From Chrysemys picta bellii (taxonomy: Eukaryota; Chordata; Testudines; Emydidae): 64,000 bases of DNA. The position numbers were made by a program, and so were the translations under genes. Below the pieces are notes generated by a model. That model was given only the letters and a program-made list of their open reading frames with translations. It was not told where the DNA came from and ran no database searches. This document shows positions 1 to 11,450 of this stretch, one piece after another. The stretch covers positions 16,225,441-16,289,440 of the forward strand of contig NC_088795.1 of assembly GCF_011386835.1 (NCBI RefSeq). The letters run 5' to 3'. Numbering within the stretch: position 1 is the stretch's first letter; every line of letters begins with the position of its first letter.

Positions 1-92
1 TATGCCACTTCTTGAGAGTTTTGCCTGTATCCAGTCTGAGAAAGGGCTTCATTATTTGACCCAATTAGCAATTATGTAGTTATTTTAAATCT

Positions 93-365
93 TCATAGAT
101 TCACAGGTTTTAAGGCCAGAAGGGACCATTAGATCACCTTATCTGACCTCCTGTATATCACAGGCAGAGAATTTCACCCAGTTACCCATGTATTGAGCCG
201 ATTGACTTTTATTTGACTAAAGATTATCTTCCAGTCATGCCCCAAAGACATCAAGAGATGGAGACTCTACCAGGCTCCCGTGGGGAATTTGACCCAGTGC
301 TTAACCACCCTCGCTATTAAAAATTTGTGCTTTATTTCTAATTTGCATTTGTCTTGCTTTGAATT
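93..365 (-). mobile_element. CR1 LINE, 3'-end fragment
   Basis: Remnant of a CR1 non-LTR retrotransposon lying on the minus strand, so its 3' end is at the left. The left end shows the decayed CR1 terminus (tcatagattcacagg) followed by 'aaggccagaagggacca' and 'ctgacctcctgtatatcaca', which are hallmark blocks of the CR1 3' UTR read in reverse. Similarity fades near 'tatttctaatttgcatttg'. Only UTR is left: it is 5'-truncated with no coding part, as is usual for CR1. Assignment is from memory of the family. Confidence 0.8.
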
Positions 366-2030
366 TGTTTGAATCTTCAAGGTACTTTACGACATTAACT
401 AATCAACAGTTGGTAGCAATGATCTAGTGATAGTTTAGTACAGAATTTTCTCTCCTCTTTCCTCTCCTCCCGCCCCACTGCCCTATATTCCCAGTGGGCA
501 GATTGGTGGCTTTGTTCCTCCAATAACCCCCATGCTGAAATGTAGCAATATACAGAATTGCTGGGATTCCAGAACTTCCTTTCCCTGTCACGCCTTAACG
601 TCCTATGGAACAAATATAATCGGTCTGGGTCGGGCTGAGCAGCATCAGCTGTTTCCGTGACTACCTTCTCAGCTTTGACGCCTCAAGCATGACACAAATC
701 AGGCGAAACAGAAGAGACAATATTAAACATCTGTCGACTTCTAAATAAGGAGAAATCACATTAGTCACTATGCAAGCAATCTGTATGATAATTTCATAAT
801 GGCCACCTCTGCCTTCCTCTCCGACAGCAAAAGAAATAGGTGAAATATAGCCTTTATCCACACGTGCTCAATTTGGGACAGTATTAAGACGTTTAATGTC
901 GATTTGCCTTTAAATGTTCAGTGGGAACTTTTCTTTATGAAGAAACAAACATAATTCAAATTCGGTTCAACCAAGGAAGTTAACTTGGGAGGCGGGGAAA
1001 CCCGTGGCAACAAGTCTTTAAAAAGTATTGTCTTATAAATATTGTTGGTCAAGTGAAAGAAATGTCACTGAAGCATTTTAATGTCTATCCAAAATCATTT
1101 TTTCAATTATGTACTGAAAACAGCAGTATGTGACTCAAAAATGTATCCTAGCTGACAGCACACAGGCAGTGAAAGCTTATCTCCAAGTTCATTTTAAAGG
1201 TACAAGATCAAATTTAACCCTTTGGCTGGCCATGTGACTGAATAGCTTTTTAGGTATTTTCTGTATTTCACTGCCGTTATCAAAAGAGCTGCCGGTGTCA
1301 CAAAGTAAAATTCAATAGCACAAGAGAAAATGGTGCATGTTCACAGGAGATGGCGGGTGCCATCATATGGATGTCTGGGTCCAATCCAACACCCGTTGAA
1401 GTGAATGGAAACCTTCCCCTGATTTCAGTGATTTCCGTATTGCAAAGGAGCTCCGCCCCAAAGGAGGGGCATAAGGCAGCTGCTAGATAGAGTCTTAATA
1501 AGTGATGTCATTTAAATGTTGTGCTGGGTGAAGGTTTGGAGTTTGGGTTTGATGGAATTAGCACCTCAGAATTTGGATGCTTACTTGATTCAGACATCTC
1601 AAGTATGTAAACGCAAGCTGGAAATCTTGCACAACCAGGCTTGCTTGTGAGATTTCTGGTACTTTCTGCTTCCATTTTGTTTCACAATACAGTGGCTGTA
1701 GCCTTCGTAGAAAGGTTTTGGCACTTCCAAGTGCTAGACTAGAGCTGGGCGGGAAATGGTTTTGTTGTCCCGTGAAAAGTTTTGAGATTTCAAAGTCCCC
1801 CTCCCCCCCCCCCCGTTCTGCATCAGGATGAAGCTGTTCCAGATTCAGCTTAAATGCAGAAGTGCAGTGGCATGTGATGTGAGAATGAAAAACAACATGG
1901 GGAAATGTTAGCTCCACATGTCAGTACCTTCCAAATTAAGCAAAGCTTCAGGGGGTTCTAATTTGTTCCATGCCTGTTCACATTTCCCTTCTAAAATCAT
2001 CTCATTCCATAACCCTGATTTCTGAATACA
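366..2030. other. non-coding stretch, no gene seen
   Basis: Moderately AT-rich sequence with no recognisable exon or full repeat. It holds a weak module of subfamily v at about 1377-1435 (gggtccaatccaacacccgt ... tgatttcagtg) and an uninterrupted C run near 1801-1814. A 119-codon minus-strand frame (1558-1917) crosses the C run and has no recognisable domain, so I treat it as chance. Confidence 0.5.
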
Positions 2031-2038
2031 TTCTAGCA

Positions 2039-2348
2039 CAGGGCTAGGCAACCTATGGCACGCATGCCAAAGGCGGCACGCGAGCTGATTTTCAGTGGCA
2101 CGCACACTGCCTGGATCCTGGCCACTGGTCCGGGGGGCTCTGCATTTTAATTTAATTTTAAATGAAGCTTCTTAAACCTTTTAAAAACCCTTATTTACTT
2201 TACATACAATAGTTTAGTTATATATTATAGACTTTTATAGAAAGAGACCTTCTAAAAACGTTAAAATGTATGACTGGCACGTGAAACCTTAAATCAGAGT
2301 GAATAAATGAAGCCTCGGGACACCACTTCTGAAAGGTTGCCGCCCCTG
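2039..2348. mobile_element. hAT-type non-autonomous transposon, copy A
   Basis: A 310-bp element with terminal inverted repeats 'cagggctaggcaacc' at the left and 'ggttgccgcccctg' at the right. It is flanked by imperfect 8-bp duplications ttctagca (2031-2038) and gtctaaca (2349-2356), 6 of 8 matching. The body is shared with the copy at 20555-21034 (atggcacgc, ggcacgcgagctgattttca, ggctctgcattttaattta). An 8-bp target duplication with a CAG...CTG end is the hAT signature. It has no coding capacity. The diverged duplication implies an old insertion. Confidence 0.85.
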
Positions 2349-2604
2349 GTCTAACATCACCACAGATATTTAACCCCATCTATACATCTATGCACGACAG
2401 TAAAGAAACATACTGCATGGAATATAAAATCTGAAAAAAATTTGGAACTTGGTATAGCTAGTTATCACTTCCCCTATCGACAGGTCTAGCATGTGGATCT
2501 GAGAGCAGATTTGGCTCATACCATTACTGAAGTATTTATAAATGCACTCTTAGTTTAATAAATTAGTAATAGAATTTATTATTCATACCATTTATCATCT
2601 CCTA

Positions 2605-2815
2605 CAGAAATTGGTGCCCCATATAGTGAGAGAGACTCCCTACCCCCATAACGAGTTCACTATCTAAACAGACAAGACCGACAAACAGTGGGAGGGAAAG
2701 CAGAGGCACAAATTGGGGAAATTACTTGCCGAAAGTCACACAGCAGATCGGTAGCTGAGATGGGAAAGGAACGTTGGTTTCCCGAGTTCCAGTCTGCTGG
2801 ACCACGCTGCCTCTT
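2605..2815 (-). mobile_element. MIR-like SINE, minus strand
   Basis: Reading left to right gives the reverse of an amniote MIR-type SINE with its associated tail: 'ctatctaaacagacaagac', then the core reversed as 'ggggaaattacttgcc' and 'agtcacacagcag', then the head reversed as 'gttccagtctgctggacc'. Length about 210 bp. The tRNA-like head is at the right end, so the element is on the minus strand. It is diverged, and family assignment is from memory. Confidence 0.65.
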
Positions 2816-4344
2816 CTACCCAATAGTGGGTTAAATTATTTACGGGCTCACAGATCAAGATGTAAACCACATAACCCCGCCAAAGTCAGTGGGGTTGCAC
2901 AAGTTGTTAAGCCTGTGAAGAAATTAGCTCATTGGCTGCTATACAATGTTTAGTGCCGTCAGTATGAATACTTTTCAGACTAAACCTAGGATTCAAATCT
3001 CTTAAAGGAAGCAATGCAAAAACATAACTCTTTTCTGGGGGGTGGATGGAAGGGGAGGAAGAATGTCACATTTATAATGCATTCATTTCCAGGTGCACTA
3101 ATGCATGTGGGTACATCTTCATGTACACATAAGACTCCAGTGATAGACATTTAAAAAGTCAGATCATCATTATTTTACAAAGTGCCATCTGGACCTCCAC
3201 CATACCAGGCTGAGTGTTGTTTTTCAAAGGGTCTCCAGGGGCACTGAAAGGAGGTTTAAAAGGAATTCCAGGAGCCCCCCCAGGGAACCCACCACCCATC
3301 CTTTTCTTTCTTGGAGAACATTGGCTACAATTCTCATATAAAAAGACATGCATTCTGCAGGATCTCACAACAACTTTTTTTCATTGGAGCCATTTGCACC
3401 AGGTCCTGAAAATCATAACAGTTAATTATATGGTAATGATCTCAGCTCAGCATTCAGTAAGCACTTTATTTTATTTGGAATTTGCACTATGACAATGAGA
3501 GCGATGTTTTCATTATTCTCAGTGTATCCTTTCCTTGCTCCCATTAACAGCGATAACCCATGCAGTTTGCCACCATTATCATTTTTCTCCAGATAAACCA
3601 TCTGTGACATAGAGACCTTGAAGCTGGGAGTTCTGGCCACAATGCTCAATAGACTGTGCATACAGCTTTTTCAGAGGTAACCGCTGTAAAAAATCAGCAA
3701 CACCATGGCAGTGTTACGCCTGCCTGTTCTGAATTCTCTCTCATTTCTCTCCCCCCTGCCTTATTCATATCAAATGTAATGCATGTTCACATATTCAATC
3801 AGCCAAAATTGTTTTGCCTGACTATGCAGGCTGCATTTAAGACCCGTGGTGAACGTTTCTGTCCCTTTTGCCATTCTGGTTGCTGTATTTAATCAAAGGA
3901 CTGGAAGGAAAAGTTCTCATTAGAGAGCCTCTTTTTCCTTTTTCCTTTCCTTTCTTCCTTCCTGCCTTAAGCCTGCACTTTGCTAATAGATGCTTCAGAG
4001 ATGCCTCGTTTCTATCTAGGGTTTGTCCACTTGACCTGATCTTGGCCTCAGGCAAAATGAAAAGAAAGCCCAAGACATCAAATGAACACGTAATGTGGCT
4101 GTAAACATGCTTTGTAGAGATGAACATCAAACACAGGACTTCTCTCCAAAAGGCTGCAGCTTTGAGACTAAAGACATTGCATGATATAACAGCAAGGTTC
4201 TGGTATTTATGACAATGATACAAATTTCACCAAACCTTTTGATGAAAATCGGAGGACATGTGGAATGGATCAGCTTATTATTGGTATTACAGTAGTGCTT
4301 AGAGATCCCCAGAGCAAGCCCCATTGTGTTTTTACAGAGGCAGC
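2816..4344. other. non-coding stretch, no gene seen
   Basis: No supported gene. It contains a weak centre like the palindromic modules near 2880-2900 (ccaaagtcagtggggttgca), a glycine/proline-rich opposing frame pair at 3159-3492 that I judge to be chance, and a pyrimidine-rich tract at about 3928-3965. A 128-codon minus-strand frame at 3837-4223 has no recognisable domain. Confidence 0.45.
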
Positions 4345-4500
4345 CCTGCAGCAAAAATCCTACAATCTAAATGGAGAAGACAGACAAAAGGTGGAAGGGG
4401 AAAAAGAGAGGTGAAGTGACCCAGCCAAGGTCCCACGGGAGATCAGTGGCAGAGGTGCAGGAATAGAATCTACTTATTCTGCCTCCTGGGCTGGGGATCA
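4345..4500 (-). mobile_element. MIR-like SINE fragment, minus strand
   Basis: Reversed MIR-type sequence: 'cctacaatctaaatggagaa' (tail side), then 'gaagtgacccagccaaggtc' (reversed core, the tgaccttgggcaagtcactt block), then 'ggcagaggtgcaggaataga' (reversed head). The purine-rich segment between is expanded. Family is from memory. Confidence 0.6.
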
Positions 4501-4878
4501 TGCAGCCTGCAGTTTATAATTTAAACTAAATCACATAAAAGTTTTGTGTGTGTTAAGGCAGCTATTTTAAGACTTAGTTACAAACAGCGAATGCACAGTA
4601 TTTTGAAAGGCCCCTTCCCATAGACAAATTCCTGATAAAATCTCCAGATATTTGATGGGACAAAAAGGGATGGATACTGAAAAGAAAAGGAGAAGTTTGA
4701 ACAGATCCTCAAGTTGGGCTACGTTTACGAAGGTTAGCTCACGAGATGTGCTGGCAAAATGCATATCGTGCCTACGTCCTGTGTAATTGGAAATGTGTAA
4801 ATGCAAGCAGCGGGTACTTACGTGTACATGTCTTTATTTTTCATGCAGGAAAGCTCATGGCTATAAGCGGTTGATTCA

Positions 4879-4966
4879 GGGGCCTGATCCTTAGAAGTGC
4901 TGAACGCCCTCAACTTCCATTGACTTCAGTGGGAGTTACGGTTGCTCAGCACCTGCCCAGAACAGG
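4879..4966. repeat. palindromic module, subfamily v
   Basis: A near-palindrome: the left arm 'gggcctgatccttagaagtg' and 'ctgaacgccctcaact' pairs roughly with the right arm 'gttgctcagcacctgcccag' around the centre ccattgacttcagtggg. The centre alone is a 16-17-bp near-perfect palindrome. One of about 30 related units in this window. Confidence 0.6.
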
Positions 4967-6218
4967 CTACTGGTTATCTTGTTTTTATTGTACTAAGAAT
5001 CCTGAAAGGAAGGAAGGAAACAACAGCCTTCTGATGTAGCGATGTAGACCAGCTGACAGGCTCTGTTTAGAGGTCTGCTTTCAAGAAAGGTTGACCTCTG
5101 GAGGAAACTAACTAGGACCATTTTTTTGGGACCTCTGGAGAGCTCTTTTCAGATGAGGAGAACGCCCTTCTTGTATGACTTGCCAGCCATGAGGCCTAGA
5201 GGAGCAACTGATTTTATTTAGAAAGGTATATTCTGAGAAAAGCCAGAACTCTGGTGCTTGTTGCTTTGGAGGGGGGGGCGGGGGCGGAATCACTTAATAC
5301 CGGAGAATAATCAGATTGTGAATCCCTCACTGCCACTGGTGAGCGGTTACTCATGTGAGCAACATAAGTGGGATGATTCCCGTGGGACGCCTTGACTTCC
5401 CTTGCTGAGCAGTTACTCACACGAGTTGTCCTTTGACAGAAGGCGCAGCCTGGCCCTGGGTCATTTTCTCAGGCTTTGGAGTGATATTTTTTTTAATGAG
5501 GATAAATCTGTCAATCATGTCTTATTGCTTAATCAAAATCCATCCAAATCAAATATGTGGGGTTTGTGTATACTGCAGTGTTGACATGCTGACGTGTTAG
5601 AGGAAACAGGATCATGGAGCTCAGGTATACCTCCTTCCAAATGGCCACAGGGTTGAAATGATCAACTAATATGCTTCCATAGGCATGGGCTTATGAACCG
5701 TTTAAATGGCCTTGCTTAATGGGCCTGAGCATTTCAGTTATACCCTATCTGAGCTCATAACAGGGCAGGCATCAAGTTTGTTCGGTCCTTTGTGTCAACA
5801 AATTCTAATGTCTTCGGTAGAAGGTGACATTTCATTATGACACTGTCATCTGAGTATAAAGAATAGAGTGCTTCACCTTTATAGTCTCTTCGCAGGCTGT
5901 TCCTGATGTACGCTGATTAATCGCGCAGAAAGCAGATACTGATTCACAGGAAGGTATTTATCTGTTTCAGATCTCGAGTGCAGGGTGATGGAAGGGGCCC
6001 TGGTTCCAAAGAATGGAGTGTAAGTTGCACAAGCAAAACTAATGTGCGGTTGTGGTGTCTAGGACTCCCATCAGGAATCAGGACCCCATTGGACTAAACT
6101 CTGTCGAAAGAAGTCATACGAAATTGGGCTGTGGGATGAAACATGTTGTGGGATGAAGGAGAACACAAAGTATCAGTAAAGACTTAGACTAATGTTTTCA
6201 AAGCTCCTACGTTATTAA
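4967..6218. other. non-coding stretch, no gene seen
   Basis: No recognisable gene or complete repeat. A G-rich run sits at about 5270-5286. Short frames of 60-72 codons are at chance level. Confidence 0.45.
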
Positions 6219-6443
6219 GGGGCCAAAGACTCATTTTGAAAAGTGATATAGGTTTTTAGGAGCCTACGGCTAATGGTGAGATTTTAAAAAGTGCCTCAGG
6301 AGATGAGGCTCCTAATTCCCACTAAAACACAATGGGATTTAGGCACCTAGTTTTTGGAACACACCCCACACCACGTGCCTGTGTCACTTTTGAAAATGAG
6401 ACTTAGGCTCACGTCACTTAAGTGCTTTTGAAAATTCTGTCCA
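6219..6443. repeat. palindromic module, subfamily ii (double unit)
   Basis: Starts with 'ggggccaaagactcattttg' and ends with 'cttttgaaaattctgtcc', which are inverted with respect to each other. Inside, 'ttaggagcctacgg', 'gaggctcctaattccc' and 'tttaggcacctag' alternate in orientation around an 'acaatggg' centre. The length, about 225 bp, suggests two fused or extended units. Confidence 0.55.
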
Positions 6444-6444
6444 T

Positions 6445-6544
6445 AGGACCTTATTCAGCAAAGGACTTTAAGCATGGACTTACTCATATTGCTGAGTAGG
6501 GATGAAGTTCAGCATGTGGTTAGGTGCTTTGCTGAGTTGGGCCT
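6445..6544. repeat. palindromic module, subfamily i
   Basis: Terminal inverted repeats 'aggaccttattcagcaaagg' and 'tttgctgagttgggcct'. The interior carries 'ctttaagcatgg' and its rough inverse 'gcatgtggttaggtgc'. It directly follows the subfamily ii unit. Confidence 0.6.
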
Positions 6545-6943
6545 TATTAGATAAGTTAATAGTCAGAAGTCCCAGGTAGCCACAAACCTTCCTGTGGCCC
6601 TTCTCAGACTTACCGTTAGCACCTGCAATAAGCTAGGCTTTGTCCATGCACACAGGAATACATAGGTCCTGCACAAAGAGCTTGGATAAGTGTACATGTT
6701 TCCTTCTGGCCAAGTTTTGCCCCCGTTTATATTGATGTAACTTCCCTGAGGTGTCCCTGAAGGCAGAATTTGGATTGATGTGTGGAGGGGCAGTGTGATG
6801 GAGTAGATAGGGGGCTAGGCCGGGACTCAGGAGACTTGTGTGCCATTCCTTGGGACTTCACCGACTCGTGCTTCTATTTCCCCTCCCACTCTGTCTGTCC
6901 TGTCCTGCAAACAAAAAACACAACCACCCTACCCCCCACAAAC

Positions 6944-7180
6944 CCCCCTCATGGCAGCGAGTTTCAGAGCCCGGGTCAACTGCTAAAACTAGCAGTGTAG
7001 ACGTTCCTGCTTAGGCCGGAGCCTAGGCTCTGAGACCCATCCTCCTCACTGGGCTTTAGAGCCCAAGTAGGAATGTCTATACTGCTATTTTTAGCTCCAT
7101 CGTGCGATCCCAAGTCAGTTGACTCAGGCTGTAAGACTTGCTGTGGTTTGTTCGGTGTTTTTTGCCGTGTAAACGTACTC
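6944..7180. mobile_element. foldback MITE, degraded
   Basis: A long imperfect inverted repeat: the left arm 'agcagtgtagacgttcctgc' followed by 'ggagcctaggctctgagacc' faces the right arm 'gctttagagcccaagtagga' and 'atgtctatactgc'. The outer right end (tttgccgtgtaaacgt) resembles the gtgtagacatacc terminus of the MITEs at 31686 and 42129. Borders are approximate and no target duplication was found. Confidence 0.6.
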
Positions 7181-7183
7181 TTT

Positions 7184-7290
7184 GGTTGTGCCTTACTATG
7201 TGTTTGTACAGCTCCTAGCACCAAAGGGCCCCGATCTCCATTGAGGCTTTTAGAAACTATTGTAATGCAAGCACTAGTAATGATTCGTAC
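7184..7290 (+). repeat. MIR/L3-type repeat tail
   Basis: Matches a common amniote repeat tail: 'tgtgtttgtacagctcctag', then 'caaagggccccgatctc', ending in 'ctattgtaatgcaa'. The same tail recurs at 11215, 17752, 21311, 22742, 37555 and, reversed, at 46480. The exact family name is uncertain. Confidence 0.5.
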
Positions 7291-8369
7291 AATTATACTA
7301 GGGTGCTGCCTGGGGAAAGCTGAGCAAATGTTTGAGGGAATAATTTGTGTGATGATTTCCCGCTGAGAATTGTCTGAGAGCAGGTCACAGCTTTCTCAGG
7401 TTTAGTTGTTCTTTTGAACTGCTCCCAGTTTCTTTGAATAATTCCTGGTCTCCCTCCACATGCAGCAAACCTCCGTGCCTTGCACACTGCGTGTACCAGG
7501 AGCGGAGTGGTGTGGGAAGGGCTGAGTCCATGGCGTGGTGAAGTGGGGACAGAATACATCATGCCTCCAGAACTGCTGTATCTGTTTGGGGGTGGGAATG
7601 GCAAATGCAGGTTTCCAGTTAAATACAAGGAGGCGGGAAACTTTTACGAAACCCCAAGCAGAGCTGGGATAAAGGTGAGGGGCCTGTGGGCTCCCTGGGA
7701 TGCTCTCAGGTTGTAATCCCCAGAGAGCTCTCAGGTAGTAGGAAGCAGCTCACGCTCCAGGTGAAGCAGTTCTGTAGCATGAGCAGTAAAGGTGGCACCA
7801 GCACTGGTGGGGTCCTCGGGATCTGGGGGCCAGCTGCAGCTTGGGCAGTGCTGTCTGAAGCAGCCCTGTCCAGATTCACTGCAGAGAAGAGAGGGGAGAT
7901 GCAGGGAAAGGAGACAGGCAGAAGGGGAGGGAATGTACCTTATTTCCCCCCAGGGACAGGTTAAATGTAAGTTTCTTTGTTAACAGTTTCATAGTATATT
8001 AGACGCTGACCTTGCCGTGATGATCTGAAAGTACCTTCCCCTCTCCTCTTTCCTTGCTCTCTGCTTTTACTCTTCTCCAAGATTAATAAAGATACTCAAC
8101 TCGGGAGAGCTCCTGTAGGAATTAGGTTCACACTAAAAGAAATGGCTTTGTTCTAGGAAGAGAGGTGGAGAAAAATGTGTGCAGAGGAAGGGGGACGTTT
8201 AGGGGGATAGGCCCAGGTCTATGACCTCCGCGTAGTCTGAGTGTCTGGAGTCAGGGTGTGAAATTTTCTTCTCGCCTGGCTATGGAGCAGCTGCTCTGTA
8301 ACCACCAAGGCAGCCTCACAGCTGCAGTAGATGTTACACTTCCTTCTTTGTGTTACAGTAGTCACGCGA
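7291..8369. other. non-coding stretch, no gene seen
   Basis: Unannotated sequence, somewhat richer in G and C than its surroundings (7450-7960). Overlapping frames of 63-111 codons on both strands have no recognisable domain and no consistent strand, so I do not call a gene. Confidence 0.4.
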
Positions 8370-8615
8370 GGTTGGGGACCCGTTGTGCAAGGTGCTGTAC
8401 AAACACGCAGTAAGAAATAGTCTCTGTTCTGAAGCGGTTATGTTCTACAGAAAGAAGACGGACCAAGGAAGTACTGCTATCTTCATTTTACAGATGAGGC
8501 ACGGAGAGATTAAATGACCTGCCCAATGTCACTCAGGAAAGTTGATAGAGCCAGAAATTGGACGCAGATCTTCTGATTCCCAGTTCAGTGCCTCCATGAG
8601 ACCAACCTCCCTTCT
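8370..8615 (-). mobile_element. MIR-like SINE with tail, minus strand
   Basis: Left to right: reversed tail 'caaggtgctgtacaaacacg', 'gttatgttctacagaaagaa', reversed core 'cattttacagatgaggcacg' and 'aatgacctgcccaatgtcac', reversed head 'gcagatcttctgattcccag'. It is nearly full length for this class at about 245 bp and is the clearest MIR-type copy on the minus strand here. Confidence 0.7.
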
Positions 8616-8924
8616 GAACAAAAGTTGCTGTATCTTCCCTCTAGTCCTTTGGTCCTGCAGCCTTTATCCTGGTCCGTCCCCAAATCTCCTCCTCCTCACT
8701 AGGGCAGGGGAAAATCCTACAGACCTGTGTTCTACAGCTAAATAGGGAGTTTGAGTTCCTTATGTTAAGTTTAAGACCTTAAACAGATCACCAAATAAAT
8801 AAGAGAACACACCATCCTCAGGTCAGGAACACAGTCTCTGACACAAGAACAAATATTTGCCTTCTCTTCAGTGGCACAATCCAACGCATGCCACTAAATG
8901 TAACTCCGGTATACGCACCAAACT

Positions 8925-8980
8925 CAGGACTTGATCGGATAACTCCCATTGACGCCTGCGGGTGCTGGATCAGGCTGTCT
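8925..8980. repeat. palindromic module, subfamily v (partial)
   Basis: Partial unit: 'acttgatcggataactccc', centre 'cccattgacgcctgcgggtg', end 'ctggatcagg'. The arms are shortened compared with the copy at 4879. Confidence 0.4.
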
Positions 8981-9229
8981 GTGCAACATGAAGCTGAAGC
9001 AGCATAAAAGCGGCAGAGCTCTGTAATATGCACTGGTAGCTGCTTTCATCCAGAATGGTCGGGCAGAAGCGCTATTCATTTTCCTAGTGTTTTATTCATT
9101 GCCACACCATGTCCCAAAGTCGGCTTGGATCTACCCAGGTATATTTTACTTTCCTTTAAGTCTATTATGGGTGTGTTTTCTTTTTCTCCAAAATAGAAAT
9201 TTCATCTGGAAAAGGTCTTCAAGTGCTTG

Positions 9230-9600
9230 ATGGCAGAGGAACTCTAGGCAAGCTGTCTGCATTGATGTGCGATGACTTTCTGTATTGGCTATCCGAGGGG
9301 GTGGGTGAATAATAAAAGAACCAGCCTTTGCATTCCGCTGGAAGCTAAGCAGAAGAATACCTGTGACAGGCCCAAAGATGGGCATGAGTGAGTGATGGCC
9401 CGTTGGAAGCATGTACTGATGAAATGTGTGCACTTCACAGATCGCTCCAAAAGCTTCCCTTCTGATTCGTGCGTAGTTGCTTTCTGCTTTGCTTAGTGTC
9501 CTTGAAACAAAGGCACTTTCTCTTCTCCTGTGGGCATGTGGGATATGGCTGCTCCCACCACATATGGGCATGCATTGCATGCCAATTGTGCGGGTAAATC
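9230..9600 (-). pseudogene. Ty3/gypsy pol relic: RNase H region
   Basis: Broken fragment of a gypsy-type LTR retrotransposon polyprotein, RNase H part, on the minus strand. Conceptual translation shows three consecutive family blocks in three different frames: an N-terminal block from about 9597 to 9525 (residues LACNACPYVVGAAISH), a middle block at 9520-9356 with SRTLSKAESNYA, then FHQY and IFGP, and a C-terminal block from about 9355 to 9235 including SSHINADSLPR, which corresponds to the conserved His-Asn-Ala-Asp-Leu-Ser-Arg end of gypsy RNase H. At least two frame changes separate the blocks, so no protein can be made. RT, integrase and LTRs are not visible next to it. In full elements RNase H degrades the RNA of the RNA-DNA hybrid during reverse transcription. 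Family identity is from motif order recalled from memory; I consider it strong. Confidence 0.8.
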
Positions 9601-11214
9601 AGGTTAACATCTCCAAAGCCAGCAGCAAATCCATAAAGGACACTTGAGCTGTGTTACATGGCTCTATTTGACTCCAGGTTTTTCCTTGGCCCTAGAAGAT
9701 TATGAAGAGGTCTGGATTGAAAGCTCGTGATGAATGAAATGAATCACATGCTGCTTACCTCAAATCCTCCCTGCAGATTTCACTGACCATTGCCTTTTTC
9801 TTTGTCCTTCAACTCTTTTGTAGGGTTGCTGTGAGCTGTGATTTCACATTCCACATCAGACACAGCTGCATTTCACAGTGGTGGCTGAAACGGATAGTAT
9901 CTATCTAGCAAAAATTGTGCTCAAAGATTCACAGGGCAGAAGAAGGACTCCAGTAATCTGTTCTGTCTGCATTTATGTGCGAAACGCTTTTAGGCCTCGA
10001 TCCAAAGCCCCTTGAAGTCAATGGGAGTCTTTCCTCGTTGCTTGGAATGAATTCTTCCACTAGTGGTTAACCCCACAGAGGAGAAGATCCTGATATTTCC
10101 CACTGGATTCATTCCTTAGCTCAAATAGAAATGTATGCTTTTGGTACCTGATCCTGCACCATTAAAGTCAATAGAATCCAGCTACGGGTGCTGAAGGTCT
10201 TCCATTGGTCTTCCGTGCCAACCACAGTGTCTGTATGTAGGTGGCCACGGCTCATTATACATAGGCTTGGCAGAATTCAATTTTATTTTTGTATAATTTT
10301 GGCTGATAATATGTGTCTTTATTTTAAGCCTCTTTTAGGTTTTTATCTATATAAATGTTCACAGTTGCGGGAAATTGGGGACGGTCAGACTAGAGGGCAA
10401 TCGGACAATAATTATTTGAATGAGAGCAGGTGTTGTGATCCAAAAAGTTGAAGCTTGTTAACCGTTAAAACACAAATTGTCACCATCACTTGTCAAAATA
10501 AACGGAGCAAATATCCTTAATCAAACTCCAATTAGTTCTCCAGCAGCATTTTTTGCTTAGCTGTAAATTTCTGTTTTCATCGATAGAAATATTTTTCGGT
10601 TTGTGTGTGTACGGGGGAAATGGATGTTTACCGACATTTACCAATCAAAATCTAATTATACATAAATGCCCACTGACTTCAATTGTGTGTTCACTGGGAA
10701 ATATACGCAAAGCCAGATTGTATCTGGTCCTAGTCTGGGTGCACATGGGGAATGCAGGTAGTGGCAGAGGAGCTGTCAGCTCCCGCCGCGGCCCTGGGGA
10801 CAGAGGAGTTCTGTGCCCCTGTTGATTACTGGGGGGCGGGGGACACGTGCCTCTGCTTGCCCCCTTTGTGCATACCCCCTGTCCAGGGTTTGTTGCTTTA
10901 ACACATACTGAGGTTTCTCTAAGCTCATTTTCAAGACTTCTGCCGATTCTTTTTTTTTTTCATTTGAAAATTATATTTTATTGTTAGAATGAAATACAAG
11001 AATGAAATGAAAAACTCATAAACCTACCTGCCCTTCTCTTCTGAATTGTAACCCTCGTCATCCTCATCCCTTCTCGCTCCCGCCCTGATGCCTGCAAAAC
11101 CCTCAGTGTCGGTGAGCCCCTGGTGTGCCGTGACTGCTCCTTATTACGCTTCTCGTTGCTTTGTACTCCCCTCTCTGTTTGTTGTATCCACGTGTTGTTG
11201 CGTCTTATACTTAG
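9601..11214. other. non-coding stretch with two partial modules
   Basis: No gene seen. Two partial subfamily v units: about 9991-10032 (cgatccaaagccccttgaag / tcaatggg) and about 10148-10195 (cctgatcctgcaccattaaa / gtcaatag). A T run lies at about 10950-10960. A 123-codon minus frame (10984-11355) has no domain and overlaps repeat tail sequence. Confidence 0.45.
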
Positions 11215-11340
11215 GTTGTGAGCTCTTAGGGGCAAAGACCATGTTTTTGGTGTGTGTAGACAATGACTACCCAGTGGGGTCCCAGTCCCTGAACTGGATC
11301 TTCTAGATGCCACCATAGTAGTAATAAAGCTCTTCTTCTG
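11215..11340 (+). repeat. MIR/L3-type repeat tail
   Basis: 'gttgtgagctcttaggggca', then 'aagaccatg', 'agtggggtcccagtccctga' and the end 'agatgccaccatagtagtaa' follow the order of the tail family at 21311 and 22742. Diverged. Confidence 0.5.
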
Positions 11341-11379
11341 CCCATAGTTTGTCATGTCGACTTGAGAGTATCTGCTCCT

Positions 11380-11450
11380 CAGGCTAGGACCTTGATCTAT
11401 CTTGTGCCTGTAACGTGATGTTCATACCGATGGTGCTGTAAAAACAATGC
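11380..11450 (+). repeat. MIR/L3-type repeat tail, short
   Basis: 'aggaccttgatctatcttg' followed by 'cgatggtgctgtaaaaacaa' and 'tgcataatcat' resembles the end of the same tail class, a short distance downstream of the previous copy. Confidence 0.35.

Noticed and set aside
3159..3492. Gly/Pro-rich frames on both strands, considered as a processed pseudogene of a proline-rich RNA-binding protein
   Set aside because: The richness comes from one short G/C-rich tract (ggagcccccccaggg). No colinear match to a protein that I know, and no poly-A tail.
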